Assembly (NCBI RefSeq): GCF_030463565.1
Contig: NC_134676.1
Span: 22,858,728-22,922,727 of the forward strand
DNA from: Pelecanus crispus
Taxonomy: Eukaryota > Chordata > Aves > Pelecaniformes > Pelecanidae
Length of the DNA stretch: 64,000 bases
Direction: 5' to 3'
Of this stretch, positions 13,301 to 25,300 are shown piece after piece. The notes below the pieces were generated by a model that saw only the letters and a program-made list of their open reading frames with translations, ran no database searches and was not told where the DNA came from. Every line of letters starts with the position of its first letter. The first letter of the stretch is position 1. The position numbers and the translations under genes were made by a program.

Positions 13301-16300
13301 TAAGAGAGCAAATATGGAATAGACACTGATTCTTACTATTGGGATGTCAAAGGACAACAATGGCATACTTTGTAAAAACTCTACTATAGATGTGGTCATA
13401 CAAGTATAAAGATGCTATATGTTAGTATAGATTTGAACTAATACGTTTTTTTTATAGTAATAAACTACAATATAAAAACGTTAAATGAAAACTTCTAAAA
13501 TACTCACTTGATTTGTCTTCTAAAGCGACAATGCCTTGCTTATTGACGTTGTATGCATTTTGGACTATATGCTTTGAATTCACAAGTTTGGTGTCTAACA
13601 CTTCATCCAGAGAATCCAAACCCAAGACCTTTTGCAATCTGTAAAAATACATAAACACATAGTTCATACATCAACTAATCTGAAAAAGGCAGATATATAG
13701 TATTAGGATAGACACGACTCTGAAAAAGAGACCTCTCCATTTCACAGAATCATAGAATATCTCAAGTTGGAATGGACCCATAAGGATCATTGAGTCCAAC
13801 TCCCTGCTCCATGCAGGACTACCTAAAACTAAACCATATGACTAAAAGTATTGTCCAGATGCTCCTTGAACTCTGACAGGCTTAGTGCCATGACTACTTC
13901 CCTGGGGAGCCTGTTCCAGTGACTGACCACCCTTTTGGTGAAGAATCTTTTCCTAATGTCCAACCTGAACTTCCCCTGATGCAGCTTCATTCCACCTCCT
14001 CATGTCCTATCGCTGGTCACCAGAGAGGGGAGATCAGCACCTCCCCCTCCACTGCCCGCCCCCCACCCCCACCCCGGGTGAGGAAGCTCTAGACTGTGAT
14101 CATGTCACCCCTCAGCCTTCTCTTCTCCAAGCTGAACAAACAAAGTGACCTCAACTTCTCCTTCTAAGTCTTGGCCTCAAGACCTTTCACCATCTTGGTC
14201 ACCCTCCTCTGGACACACTCGAATAGTTTGATGTCCTCCTTCTTCTATGGAGGTGCCCAAAACTGCACACAGTACTCAAGGTGGGGCCACACCAGTGCAG
14301 TGTAGAGTGGGACAATCACCTCCCTTGACCAGCTAGCTATGCTGTGTTTGATGCACCCCAGGACACAGGTGGCCCTTTGGGCTGCCAGGGCACACTGTTG
14401 ACTCATATTCAACTTGCCATGAACCCAAACCCCCGGATCACTTTCCGCGAGGCTGCTCTCCAGCTTGTCGTCCCCCAATTTGTACATATAACCAGGATTA
14501 TCCCATCCCAAATGGAGAATCCAGCACTTGCTCTAGTTAAATTTCACACCGCTGGTGATTGCCTAGCTCTCTAGTCTATCCAGATCTCTCTGTAAGGCCT
14601 CTCTATCCTCGAGTAAGTCCACAGCTCCTCCTAATTTAGTACCATCGGCAAACTTTCTTAATGTACATTCAATTCCTGCACCCAGATAATTTATAAAAAC
14701 ATTAAAGAGCACTGGCCCTAAAATCAAGCGCTGGGAAACCCCACTGGTGACTGGCTGACAGCCTGATGTAAACGTGTTTACTATAACCCTTTGAGCCCAA
14801 CCCATCAGCCAATTGCTCACCCAGCATATTATGGACTTGTCTAGCTGTATGCTGGACAGATTTTCTAGAAGGATACTGTGAGAGACAGTATCAAAAGCTT
14901 TGCTAAAATCCCAAACCACCACATCTGCTTGGTCAACTAGATGGGTGACCTTGTCATAAAAGGAAATTAAGTTAGTTAAGCAGGTCTTTCCCCTCGTGAA
15001 CCCATGATGGCTATGGCCAATGACTGTGTTGTCTCTCAAGTATTTTTCAATAACTCCCAGAATAACCTTCTCCATAACTTCACCAGGCACTGAAGTGAGA
15101 CTGACGGGCCTGTAATTGCCAGGGTCTTCCTTCTTACCCTTCTTGAAAACTGGGACAACATTTGCCAGCTCTCCAGACTCCCAAGACCATTGAAAAATAA
15201 TGGAGACAGGTCCCGGCATGACAATGGCCACCTCTTTCAGTGCCCTGAGATGAATCCCATCAGGCCCCACAGATTTATGTGCACCCAGCTGGAGCAGCAA
15301 GTCTTGAACAAGTTCAGGGTCAGCTGGGAGTTTATCATCCCAAAGTCACAGTCTTCCAACACGGGGCTCCAGGGGTCCTAGGGCCCACCATCAGAGGCAA
15401 AGAAAGCATTAAACATCTCTGCTTTGTCTACGTCCCTGTTTGTGAGGTGTCCTGGTTTCAGCTGGGATAGAGTTAATTTTCTTCCTAGTAGCAGGCACAG
15501 TGCTGTGTTTTGGATTTAGGATGAGAAGAATGTTGATAACACACTGATGTTTTAGTTGCTGCTAAGTACTGCTTATGCTACTCAAGGACTTTTCAGCTTC
15601 CCATGCTCTGCCAGGTGCACAAGAAACTGGAAGGGGGCACAGCCAGAATAGTTGATCCAAACTGACCAAAGGGCTATTCCATACCATATGACATCATGCT
15701 CAGTATAGAAACTGGGTGGGGTTGGCCAGGGGGAGTGATCGCTGCTCAGGAACTGTCTGGGTATCGGTCGGTGGGTGGGGAGCAATTGCATTGTGCATCA
15801 CTTGCTTTGTATATTATTATTATTATACTGTTACTATTAGCATTACTATTTTACTTTATTTCAATTATGAAACTGTTCTTATCTCAACCCAGGAATGTTT
15901 CTCACTCTTACTCCTCCGATTCTCTCCCCCATCCTACCGGGGCAGGGGGAGTGAGCGAGCGGCTGCATGGTGCTTGGTCGCTGGCTGGGGCTAAACCACG
16001 ACATGAGGTGACTGACTTCATCAAGCAATGGACCAATGTTATCTCTGATTCTCCTTCTGCTATTAACATATTTTAAAAAGCTGACCAGCTTGAACTCCAA
16101 TCGAACTTTGGCCGCACAAATTTGCTCCCTACAGTGGCAAACAGCATCTCAGTAGTCCTCCCATGTTGCATGTGCTTCCAATGTCCATGCAAAGTCTTTT
16201 TCTGCATAAGTTCTAGAAGATCGCTACTCAGCCAAGCCGGCCTTCTGCCCCAATTGCTTGACTTCCAACATTTTCACATTGCCTGCTCCTGCACTCTTAA

Positions 16301-19300
16301 GAGATGGCTCTTAAAAAGTGACCCGTATTCATGGACCCCAATACCTTTAAAAGCAAATTCCCAGGGGACCTGCCTAACTAGCTCCTTCAGCAGCCCAAAG
16401 TCTGCTCTCCCCATATGCAGGGTCAATGTTTTTCTGGCAGTTTTTCTCCTATCACCAACAATTGAAACTCAACTACTTTGTGGTCACTGTGATTAAGACA
16501 GCCACCAATCACCACTTTGCCCACAAGTCCCTCTCTGTTTACAAACAAAAAATCTAGGAGGGCACCTTTCCTAGTCAGCTCCCTTAGTACCTGCACCAAG
16601 AAGTAATCTTCAACATGCTTCAGAAATTTCCTGGACCTGTTTGCGTGTGCTGCATGATAGTCCCAGTTGAAGTCTGGGAGGTTAAAATGACCCATAAGGA
16701 CAAAGGCAGTTATTTAGAGACATCCCTTAATTCCTTGTAGAATAATTCATTGGTGTCATCGTCCTGGCTGGGTTGTTGATAGTAGACTCCCACAACAACA
16801 TCCATTTTATTTACTTTCCCCTTCACCTTTACCCAGAGGCTCTCAACCGTGTTGTCGCCAACTGCAAGCACCATACCATCCAACCCCTCCTTTACATACA
16901 GTGCCACTCTCCCACCTTGTCTCCCCTGCCTGATCCATCCTGATGAGCCTGTAACAGTCCATCACAGCACCCCAGTCACAGGACTCATCCCAGCAGGTTT
17001 TGCTTATGCCAATGATGCCATAGCTCTGGGACTGGGCCAAAGCTTCTAGCCCCTCTTGCTTATTCCTCGTGCTGCACACATTAGTATAAAGACATTTCAG
17101 ATGCACTCCAGTGTACTCAGCACATTGTGGAGCAGACCAAAGGACCTTGCTAGCACACCATACTTCAAACATTGGCATGCTCCCCCCAGACTTATCTCTA
17201 GTGAGCCTGGTTTTATCCTTTTCCCCCTTCAAATCTAGTTTAAAGCTCTTTCAATGAGCCCTGCTAACTCCTGTGCAAAGATCCTTCCCTGCTTTGAGAC
17301 AGGAGTACCCTGTCTGTTGCTAGCAGGCCTGGTATCCTGTAGACGAACCCACAATCAAAAAATCCCAAACTCTGCCAGTGACACCAGTCTGAGAGCCAGG
17401 TATTGATCTACTGGCTCTTACTGTTCTTCCCTCATCATTTCCTGCAACTGGAAGGATACAGAAGAACACTACCTGTGCTCCTGATACCCTAACCAGTTGT
17501 CCCAAGGCCCTGAAGTCTTTCTTGATTGCCCTCAGACTTCTTGTTGCAACTTCATTGCTGTCTACCTGAAAAATCAATAATGGATAATAATCTGAGGGCT
17601 GCACCAGGGTAGGAAGTTTTCTCTTCACATCTTTAACCCAGGCCCCAGGGAGGCAGCAGACTTCCCTAAGAATTCGGTCTGGTCCGTGTATTGAGCCTTC
17701 TGTTCCCGTTGGAAGAGAGTCTCCTATGACAATGACCTGTCTTTTTTTCTTTATGGAAGTGGCTTTGATGCAGGGTGTAGGCAGACTTAACTTTGGTGAC
17801 ACCTCCAACCTAGACGAACCATCATCCTCATTATTGTTCAGTTCCACTTGCAGAGCCTTGTACCTATTTTGCAAGGGCACCTGGGAAGGTGGGGCCGTCA
17901 CGGAGGATATGTACCTACTGTGCTGGGAACTTGTCACCATTGCCCCCTATCCCTTAGTCACCACGTTCAGTCAGGTGAGAGAGGATAGGGAATCCTCCAT
18001 ATCACGTGTCCTGTCTGCCTGACAGGCCTGTCCCAGGGAAGGTAGGGTGAGGTTCCAGTAATCTATCTCTCTCTCACTCTCCCTGACACTCCTCAACCTA
18101 CTCACCTCCCCCTGGAGCTCTGTCACAAAGTGGAGGAGTTCCTCTACCTGGGCACACCTCCCACAGGTGTGCTCACTGCTGCCGTCTGGGGCTGGCATAA
18201 GAGTAGAGCACACCCTGCAGCCTGGCAACTGGGCGGCAGCGTGTTCCCACCGGAGCTCTGTCTGGGAAGCTGCATCAGTCGTGGCAGGTGCAGAGCTCAG
18301 AGACTCCCTATATGGCTTTCTGCTGGGTGGATACCATTGCTCCCTGGCAGATCTGGCAGAGTTTCAGCACCCTACCAGCCTGCCCTTCCATGCTGATTGC
18401 CATGCCCTGTTTGCCTGCCCTGCTTGCAGCACTTCTGTCACTAGTGCTCCCCAAGAGCTTCTTTTATAGGTGGGGGGAGCTTGGCTGCCATTGCTCCTGG
18501 CGCCGCCCAGGTCACGACAGTGTGACCTGCGGGCTCCCAGTGGGTCTTTGGCCCCCCCTGAGGTTCCCCCGGTTCAGAAAATCCCCCTGTGCACCACACT
18601 AGAGTGCTCCACATCGGATCCTGCCAGCGCCGGAGCTGCTCACCTCGGCATCAACTTTATTACATGGAGATAATGTGCTAGGTTTAGGTGAAAGTAATCA
18701 TTAGTAAGGCCTCAACTGTGCTGTAAAAATAGCTAACGTATGTTATTTTTTTATCCTGCATAAATAGGCAATTATTTATGCCTTTAACTTTGCTTAGGAT
18801 ATTTCTTTTGGAAATACTAAAGAATATCTGAATCTCAAAGCCTTCCGCACTCAATTAGCTACTCCATTTCTTATCTCATGTGAAGTATTGTGCTTGTCAT
18901 TGAAAGGTTTCATGGTATTCCACTTCTACAGAAGTGCTTCTATTTCACAGCAACAAGAAAGAAAAGAGAAAGGCTTAGGAAAAAAGTGATTAAACAAGAC
19001 AAAGCCCACACAACAAAAGGACTTGTATAACACAACCGGAAAAGTCAAAAGGCATTAAGCACAATAAAGTTTCTTTGCAAGCTTCATTTGCTGAATTTGT
19101 TAGCCAAATAACAAGTGGTGGAGTTAGTCTAGCCACTACATAGCAGTGATTAAAGGCGAATGGGTGAAATTACAAGCATTACCAGAGAAGACAGACAAGA
19201 CTATTACCTACTACACCATTTTACTCTAACAGCAAATGACTCATAAGTATACTCACTGTGACAAAGTCATGGATTTCCATATCTCTTCTATATTCCTTTG

Positions 19301-22300
19301 TGTTAGCTCTCTGCGGAACACAAGTTTGCATGCCGGTACTTCCCCTATAGCTATGCTGTGTCGCTTGTACCACATCTCAGAGTTCTGAAATCAGAAAAAA
19401 GACTCTTCATTAACCAGTGACTTTTCAAGTATTAAACAGTATAATACATTTATAGTACAGCATGCTCCCTATTACAAGTATTTTAAATATTCCTAAATTC
19501 CAGTAAAGTCTCCAGGTTGTGAGTGTTTAGATTTCACAGACATGCAGCATCTTGTCTCAGTTACATAACTTGTCCAAAGCTGAAAAATTATGTGTGTCAG
19601 AATAATCACTAAAGTTCAGGAGTCAATTGCCTCTAGTCCTGCGTTCAGATCGTCTCCATGATTCAAATCAGTTCAACTTACTTGTTTCCAACTACCACTC
19701 TAAGATTAAACATCTGCTTATGGAAAAGTTAGTGGAGAGTTATTAGATGAGATATCAAAGACTGATATTCATCCTTGTTCAGCATATACTGATCATAACT
19801 AAACATTAAGTTCATTACAAGGTTCTATACACAAAGAAAGTAAAAGCAAATAGCTACAGCTGAAGAAACCTATCAGATCTAGTCCACCATTATAATAAAG
19901 TAAAGCAGAGAATGCAAGAGACTACTATCCTTTACTCAACCTTCGCATCCAAGATTGATGCTTGAAGATTGTCATCAACATGTCGATGAGTGGACATACA
20001 ACAGAGTTTGTGTTATCAGCATACTTTAAGGAAAAATTCCTATCATTCCCAGTTCTTTGATTTACATCACAGAGCAGTCCTAAAGCACATTAACAGTATT
20101 CCTTGTGATCACAACCAAACCACAAAATGCACTCCAGGAAGGCACTTAATTACTGCAAGCACTAATCATCTGTCATTCCATGACACTAGACTAGAGCTAG
20201 TTTGAAACAGATAGAACCCTCTGAAATTAGTATCTGGTGTCCCACATCAGCATTTCACTACACAGACCCATGCCCATCAATCCACACACAGCCAGTAAGT
20301 GCTCTGACTGATGCTGGAGCAATTTAAGGTTCCATCACTTTCAGCCACCTGTCTACTTCACGATTCCAGTGGAAGATACACCTTTCTGTAAAAGACCCAG
20401 CAGAAAGAAGCTTATTCCTTTGCCTCAGTTACTTCAACTTATGGTCCACTGTATTAACCAAAACTGCCAGTGCAAGATACTGAACTACACCAGACTGTGT
20501 GCTGTCACATCTCAGTCAGATGTACATAGGCAGTCTTTTGCTAACTCTTATCAGGTCAGGATGCTTGGATAGAAATTTAGAGCAGACAGCTGGAGGCTGT
20601 AACATGTTAAAACTGCAGCAGACACTTGCTCAGTAACTAGAATACTCTATTCTCTTTACTTGTCTTTGGCACTATCTTTTCCTTCTTCCCTCTTAATTGT
20701 CTACCTACTATTGAAGTTCTAAGGACCATGCTTTTTCCTCTTCAGAAGTCTGCTGTACACGAAAGGTGCACTCAACCTACACATAAGTAATTGGATTACA
20801 AATATGGAATAACCATTCATTCAGGACCTCTAGATGTCCAGCAAAATGGTAGGAGCTACTTTTCCAAACAGACTATTGATCACCAAGAAATTCAAGGCTA
20901 GTGTCCTGCACTGATGAGCACTAATAAAAAGGTCAAAATCATCAAAGAAGTCCCAAGAGTTCAGAAAATGAGAACACTCATATACAAGATACACTGGAGG
21001 AAGGGTTTAGAATATACATAACTCCAGAAGCCTAGGCTTTTAAGATGTCCAGGTGGCAAGAGTTGATATAATTTTGGTTTACTAACAAAAGCAACAGTTT
21101 TTTCAACAAGTTTACAAAGGCTGGATCAACCCAACTAAGTATGGGGCAGGATGATTCTCCAAGCTCACAAAGGGTAACAATGAAACCAGGACCACTTCTC
21201 CTTAGCTACGACATACTCCTTACGTAAAAGGAAATTGAATCACTAACAGTCTCATAGCAGCTAGGAAGGGAGTAATACTGTATATATTCTGTGACATTAA
21301 GTGTCTGAACAAGAGTTACAGTGTAAGTGACAGTAAAATAACCATTTTGTCTTGTAGTATAATAAATGCCCTATTGGAATTTGAGCAAACTGGAATGCAG
21401 GCATACTGGCAAATACAGCCACCTGAACTTAGGATGCTCAGGACATCATAACCTGTAGCAGAAAGAACACTCAAAGCCAACATCCCCAGCAAATCATTAA
21501 GGACAACTTTACTTCACATAAACTTAAAATAGAAGTATTTTGCATTTAATTTTATAACCAAGTATTTTGTGCCACAACAAACAGATGATTAGTTCCATTT
21601 TGTTTTCCAAATACGCTTACATCTGGGGAAACAAAAACTGGATATCTTACCATTATGACTGATTTCACTGGGATGTGTTCTTGGGAAGTGCCAGCCTTCG
21701 GTTCATTCCAGTCTGGAAATTTAATTACTTCCTTTGCACATGAAGGTTTCTTTGGATATGGCTTCAGTGGTGAGGAAGGAGGAAATCTAAAATTAAAGAA
21801 TATTTTTAATGCCTCTGAACTCTACCCTATTCTGTATTTTCCAATGCAAAACTGTAGCAGGCCTTCACATGCAAAAATACAACAAATGCCTTGGACATTC
21901 ACAGTGCGACTTAGTTGCCTGAAGACTGGTGTTGAGTGACATGTAAAATATCCTAAGGTGTCTTGTTTGGCCTCCATCTGCTGCTCCAGAACAGTTCAGG
22001 TCCTTTGTACCTCCCATGACATGGCTGAGCCTTGGGTTAATACCCAGTATCCCAGTGCACCTCGAATAGCACCAGCTGCCTATGCACAGACCTTGATTCT
22101 GCTGAAAAAGCTGCAGGCAGATTTTCCCCATGTCAAGTGCACTACTAGCATGCATCTCCTAAAGCAAAGCTACATAACTAAGTTACATGACTAACACTTG
22201 GATTTAATTAGCGTGCATGCAAGTGTCCACACAAAGCTTTGTCCACATTCCCATGTTCTTCTGTGTTTACATGCTTTCTATGCAAAGATCATATCCTGCA

Positions 22301-25300
22301 GTTCTTTTCTGGAGTCTTTTTCCAGCTGGTTGTGCAGGAAACTCATTCACTTTTTAAGGCATTTCAAAAAGTGCCTTGAAGAAATCAGTAGGAATAAGCC
22401 CTAAGCTAGCCCTTGCAGAAAACAAGGAAAACAAACTATCCCAGATGACATTCAGCTCAGTCACATCTCCAACTTGACCAGAACTAAATTACTCCCAAAC
22501 CTAGGTCAGAGCACGTACAAAGGAATTAATGGCAGCATATCAGAAAGACAAATCAGTTTGATGGCAGCATATCATCAGACTGGCCCAGATCAGATCTTGT
22601 TTACCTGCACTCCTGGGGTTTTAGATGCTGAGATTCCTGATGCTTCAAGAAATTGCTTCAGCCTCACTCACTCTTTTAATCAGAATGAAAAAGACAGTTA
22701 TGTCTACGACCATGCAAAAAGAGCTTGTACACCACTGGATAGCGTGCATTTATATCCTACCAGAAAGATTCTCATGCTCAGGAAATCTTTAAGTTTTATT
22801 CAAAATTTCACCTCATCCTCTCAAGGCAGTCCTAATATTTAATTAGTTTTTAAATTAGTTTTGTATCGCAGTTTTGTTGGTCCAGTAGTGTTATACTGAA
22901 TGGGTTAAACACGTTACGGCTTTGATCGTACACACTGAGTCTATTTGGTGTATTCCACAACGCTCTTCACAGAATATCTGCAACTCAGGGAGATATCACT
23001 TCCTTCCAACAAACCCTGAGGAGAATTAATAAACACCTTGCATTAATCCTGCAAGACTTACTCTGCCTTTTAAAAGTAACCCAGATTACACTGCAGATGC
23101 TCAGCTGTTGAGTGCTCTCAACTATGTTTCAGCTATTCATTATTTCTTGAGTTTAATGTGAAAACATCTGTAGCCTTTTTTTTCCCCTTTGCCTTACAGT
23201 ATTCTCAACAGTTCCCTCTTTCCCCTCCAGTTGTTCACAATTTTTAGCTTTATGTTATTTGCTGCCCTGATTCTCAACCAACCAGTAAATGAATGAGTTC
23301 TTATAAACAGAAAAAGAGGGTGCATTCAGGTAGCATTACAGCAAGAACTTGATAGAGCCAAGTTTTTGGATGAACAATGAAAAGCCTCTGATTTTATGAT
23401 GAACAGAATAATGTTACCTAAAGCTAGCAATTCAGGAGCACTCCAAGGTTGACATGTCAAGATTAGCATGGATTACAGCCAGTAACACTAGTTGTAGGAG
23501 TTTGTACAAGGAGGAAATAGAGATACCTGTTTGTGTCCAGGGCAACGTGTAGAGAACGGGGTCAGCTAACATTGGTATCAATGGTATAACAAGTACCACA
23601 GCTGAATTCCCAGAAGTTTCGTAGCAGTGCAACAGTACTGACTCTTTTGCTTTTAATACATGTCCTGGTTTCGGCTGGGATAGAGTTAATTTTCTTCCTA
23701 GTAGCAGGCATAGTGCTGTGTTTTGGATTTAGTAGGAGAAGAACGTTGATAACATGCTGATGTTTTTAGTTGTTGCTGAGTACTGCTTATGCTAGTCAAG
23801 GACTTTTTCAGCTTCCCATGCTCTGCCAGGCGCACAAGAAACTGGGAGGGGGCACAGCCAGAATAGTTGATCCAAACTGACCAAAGGGCTATTCCATACC
23901 ATATGACGTCATGCTCAGTATAGAAACTGGGTGGGGTTGGCCAGGGGGAGTGATCGCTGCTCAGGAACTGTCTGGGTATCGGTCGGTGGGTGGGGAGCAA
24001 TTGCATTGTGCATCACTTGCTTTGTATATTATTATTATTATACTGTTACTATTAGCATTACTATTTTACTTTATTTCAATTATGAAACTGTTCTTATCTC
24101 AACCCAGGAATGTTTCTCACTCTTACTCCTCCGATTCTCTCCCCCATCCCATCGGGGTAGGGGGAGTGAGCGAGTGGCTGCGTGGTGCTTAGTTGCTGGC
24201 TGGGGCTAAACCACGACAATACAATTGCTTAGATTCAAAAAAACGTAAAGCCTCACAGCTTCCAAAACAGTAACTTCTCATTTATTATTCTAGACTACAC
24301 TGAGCCAGTAAGTCAGGACACACAGACAGATAGTCTTTGCTGGTTTTAGAAGCACACTACTTCTCACCTTCACATTTAATACTTGCCTAATACTCTCAGG
24401 CAAATCAACATTTGGCAACATCTCTTCTGCATACTCCGTGGAGTGAACAACAGTGGATAACTACTCTGACATGTGAAGTTAATGAATGACACAGCTGGGC
24501 ACCAGAATGTACAGTTACAGTAAATTAACACAGGAATTTATAGAAAAGGTATGAAGCATATCAAGTTTTCCACAGTAAGCACTGTCAGTGGAATTAAAAG
24601 TGACTTGTACTTTTTGTATCAACGCCGTGAGAAACATATTTACAACGTAACATTAGGAAAGTCCACCAGAGGGAGCTGCCAGGACATTAAATAGATGACT
24701 AAAGGTGGGTGGAAAACCGATGTTTAGCCCCATAAATAGGAGAAAAGCATGTTTTAATACTTAAAGCCAAACACCAAAACCATGAGCAGCATACATAGTT
24801 TATTCATGCAGCAAGCCCAGTGGGAAAAAGCTGGCTCCAACTCAAGATGCATGAAAGGTATGCAGTTTTAGTAAAAAAACCTGTTCAATTAGTAACTTAG
24901 TTACCTTTTGAATGGGAGGTTGAGAAAGAACATCATTAAAGATAGCTATAACAAAAGAGCTCTCTTGTCCAATAGCTGATAATTAGGCAGAGCACATAGA
25001 AAATGAAAAGCACAGAAATACTTCACCCAACCAATTTCCACAGCCTGCAGCTTCCCACAGCCTGCAGCTCAGGAAAGTCATGGCTGAGAATACAAAGGAG
25101 AAAACAACAAAATAATTTGAATGCCTCATGATGCCAGTGCAAAACAAACAAAAAACCCACAACCACACAACCACTACAAACCCAGACCAAAGAGATACAG
25201 CATAATACCAGCAGTTACCAAAACCCATACGTAATCTTCTGACAGAGTCAATGTCCAGAAAGAAAGGAGGCAAAGTACTTAACAGCTATGGCACCAGTGA

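Larger units (their letters stand above)
13745..18650 (-). mobile_element. near-full-length, dead CR1 LINE, split by a solo LTR
   Basis: The element runs on minus from a GC-rich 5'UTR (about 18230-18650) through ORF1, the ORF2 endonuclease and reverse transcriptase, to a 3' end whose reverse complement reads CAGAATCATAGAATAT at 13745. Without the 561 bp of LTR plus one target copy it is about 4.35 kb, close to a full CR1 of about 4.5 kb. Both frames are broken, and key residues are lost (details in the sub-features). It fills most of DEPDC1B intron 4 in the sense orientation. It must be older than the LTR inside it. The 5' edge is judged from the fall in GC content and is good to about 30 bp. 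Confidence 0.9.

Noticed and set aside
15582-16100. Several overlapping open frames in the LTR, repeated at 23698-24209
   Set aside because: They recur identically in both solo LTRs because the DNA is repeated; LTRs of this type carry no gene.
17726-18673. Plus-strand open frames of 67-104 codons in the GC-rich stretch
   Set aside because: They are the antisense of CR1 ORF1 and its 5'UTR.
15448-24218. The two LTRs as the ends of one provirus
   Set aside because: Each has its own 5-bp target duplication (TGAGG and ATACA), and DEPDC1B exons 3 and 4 lie between them.
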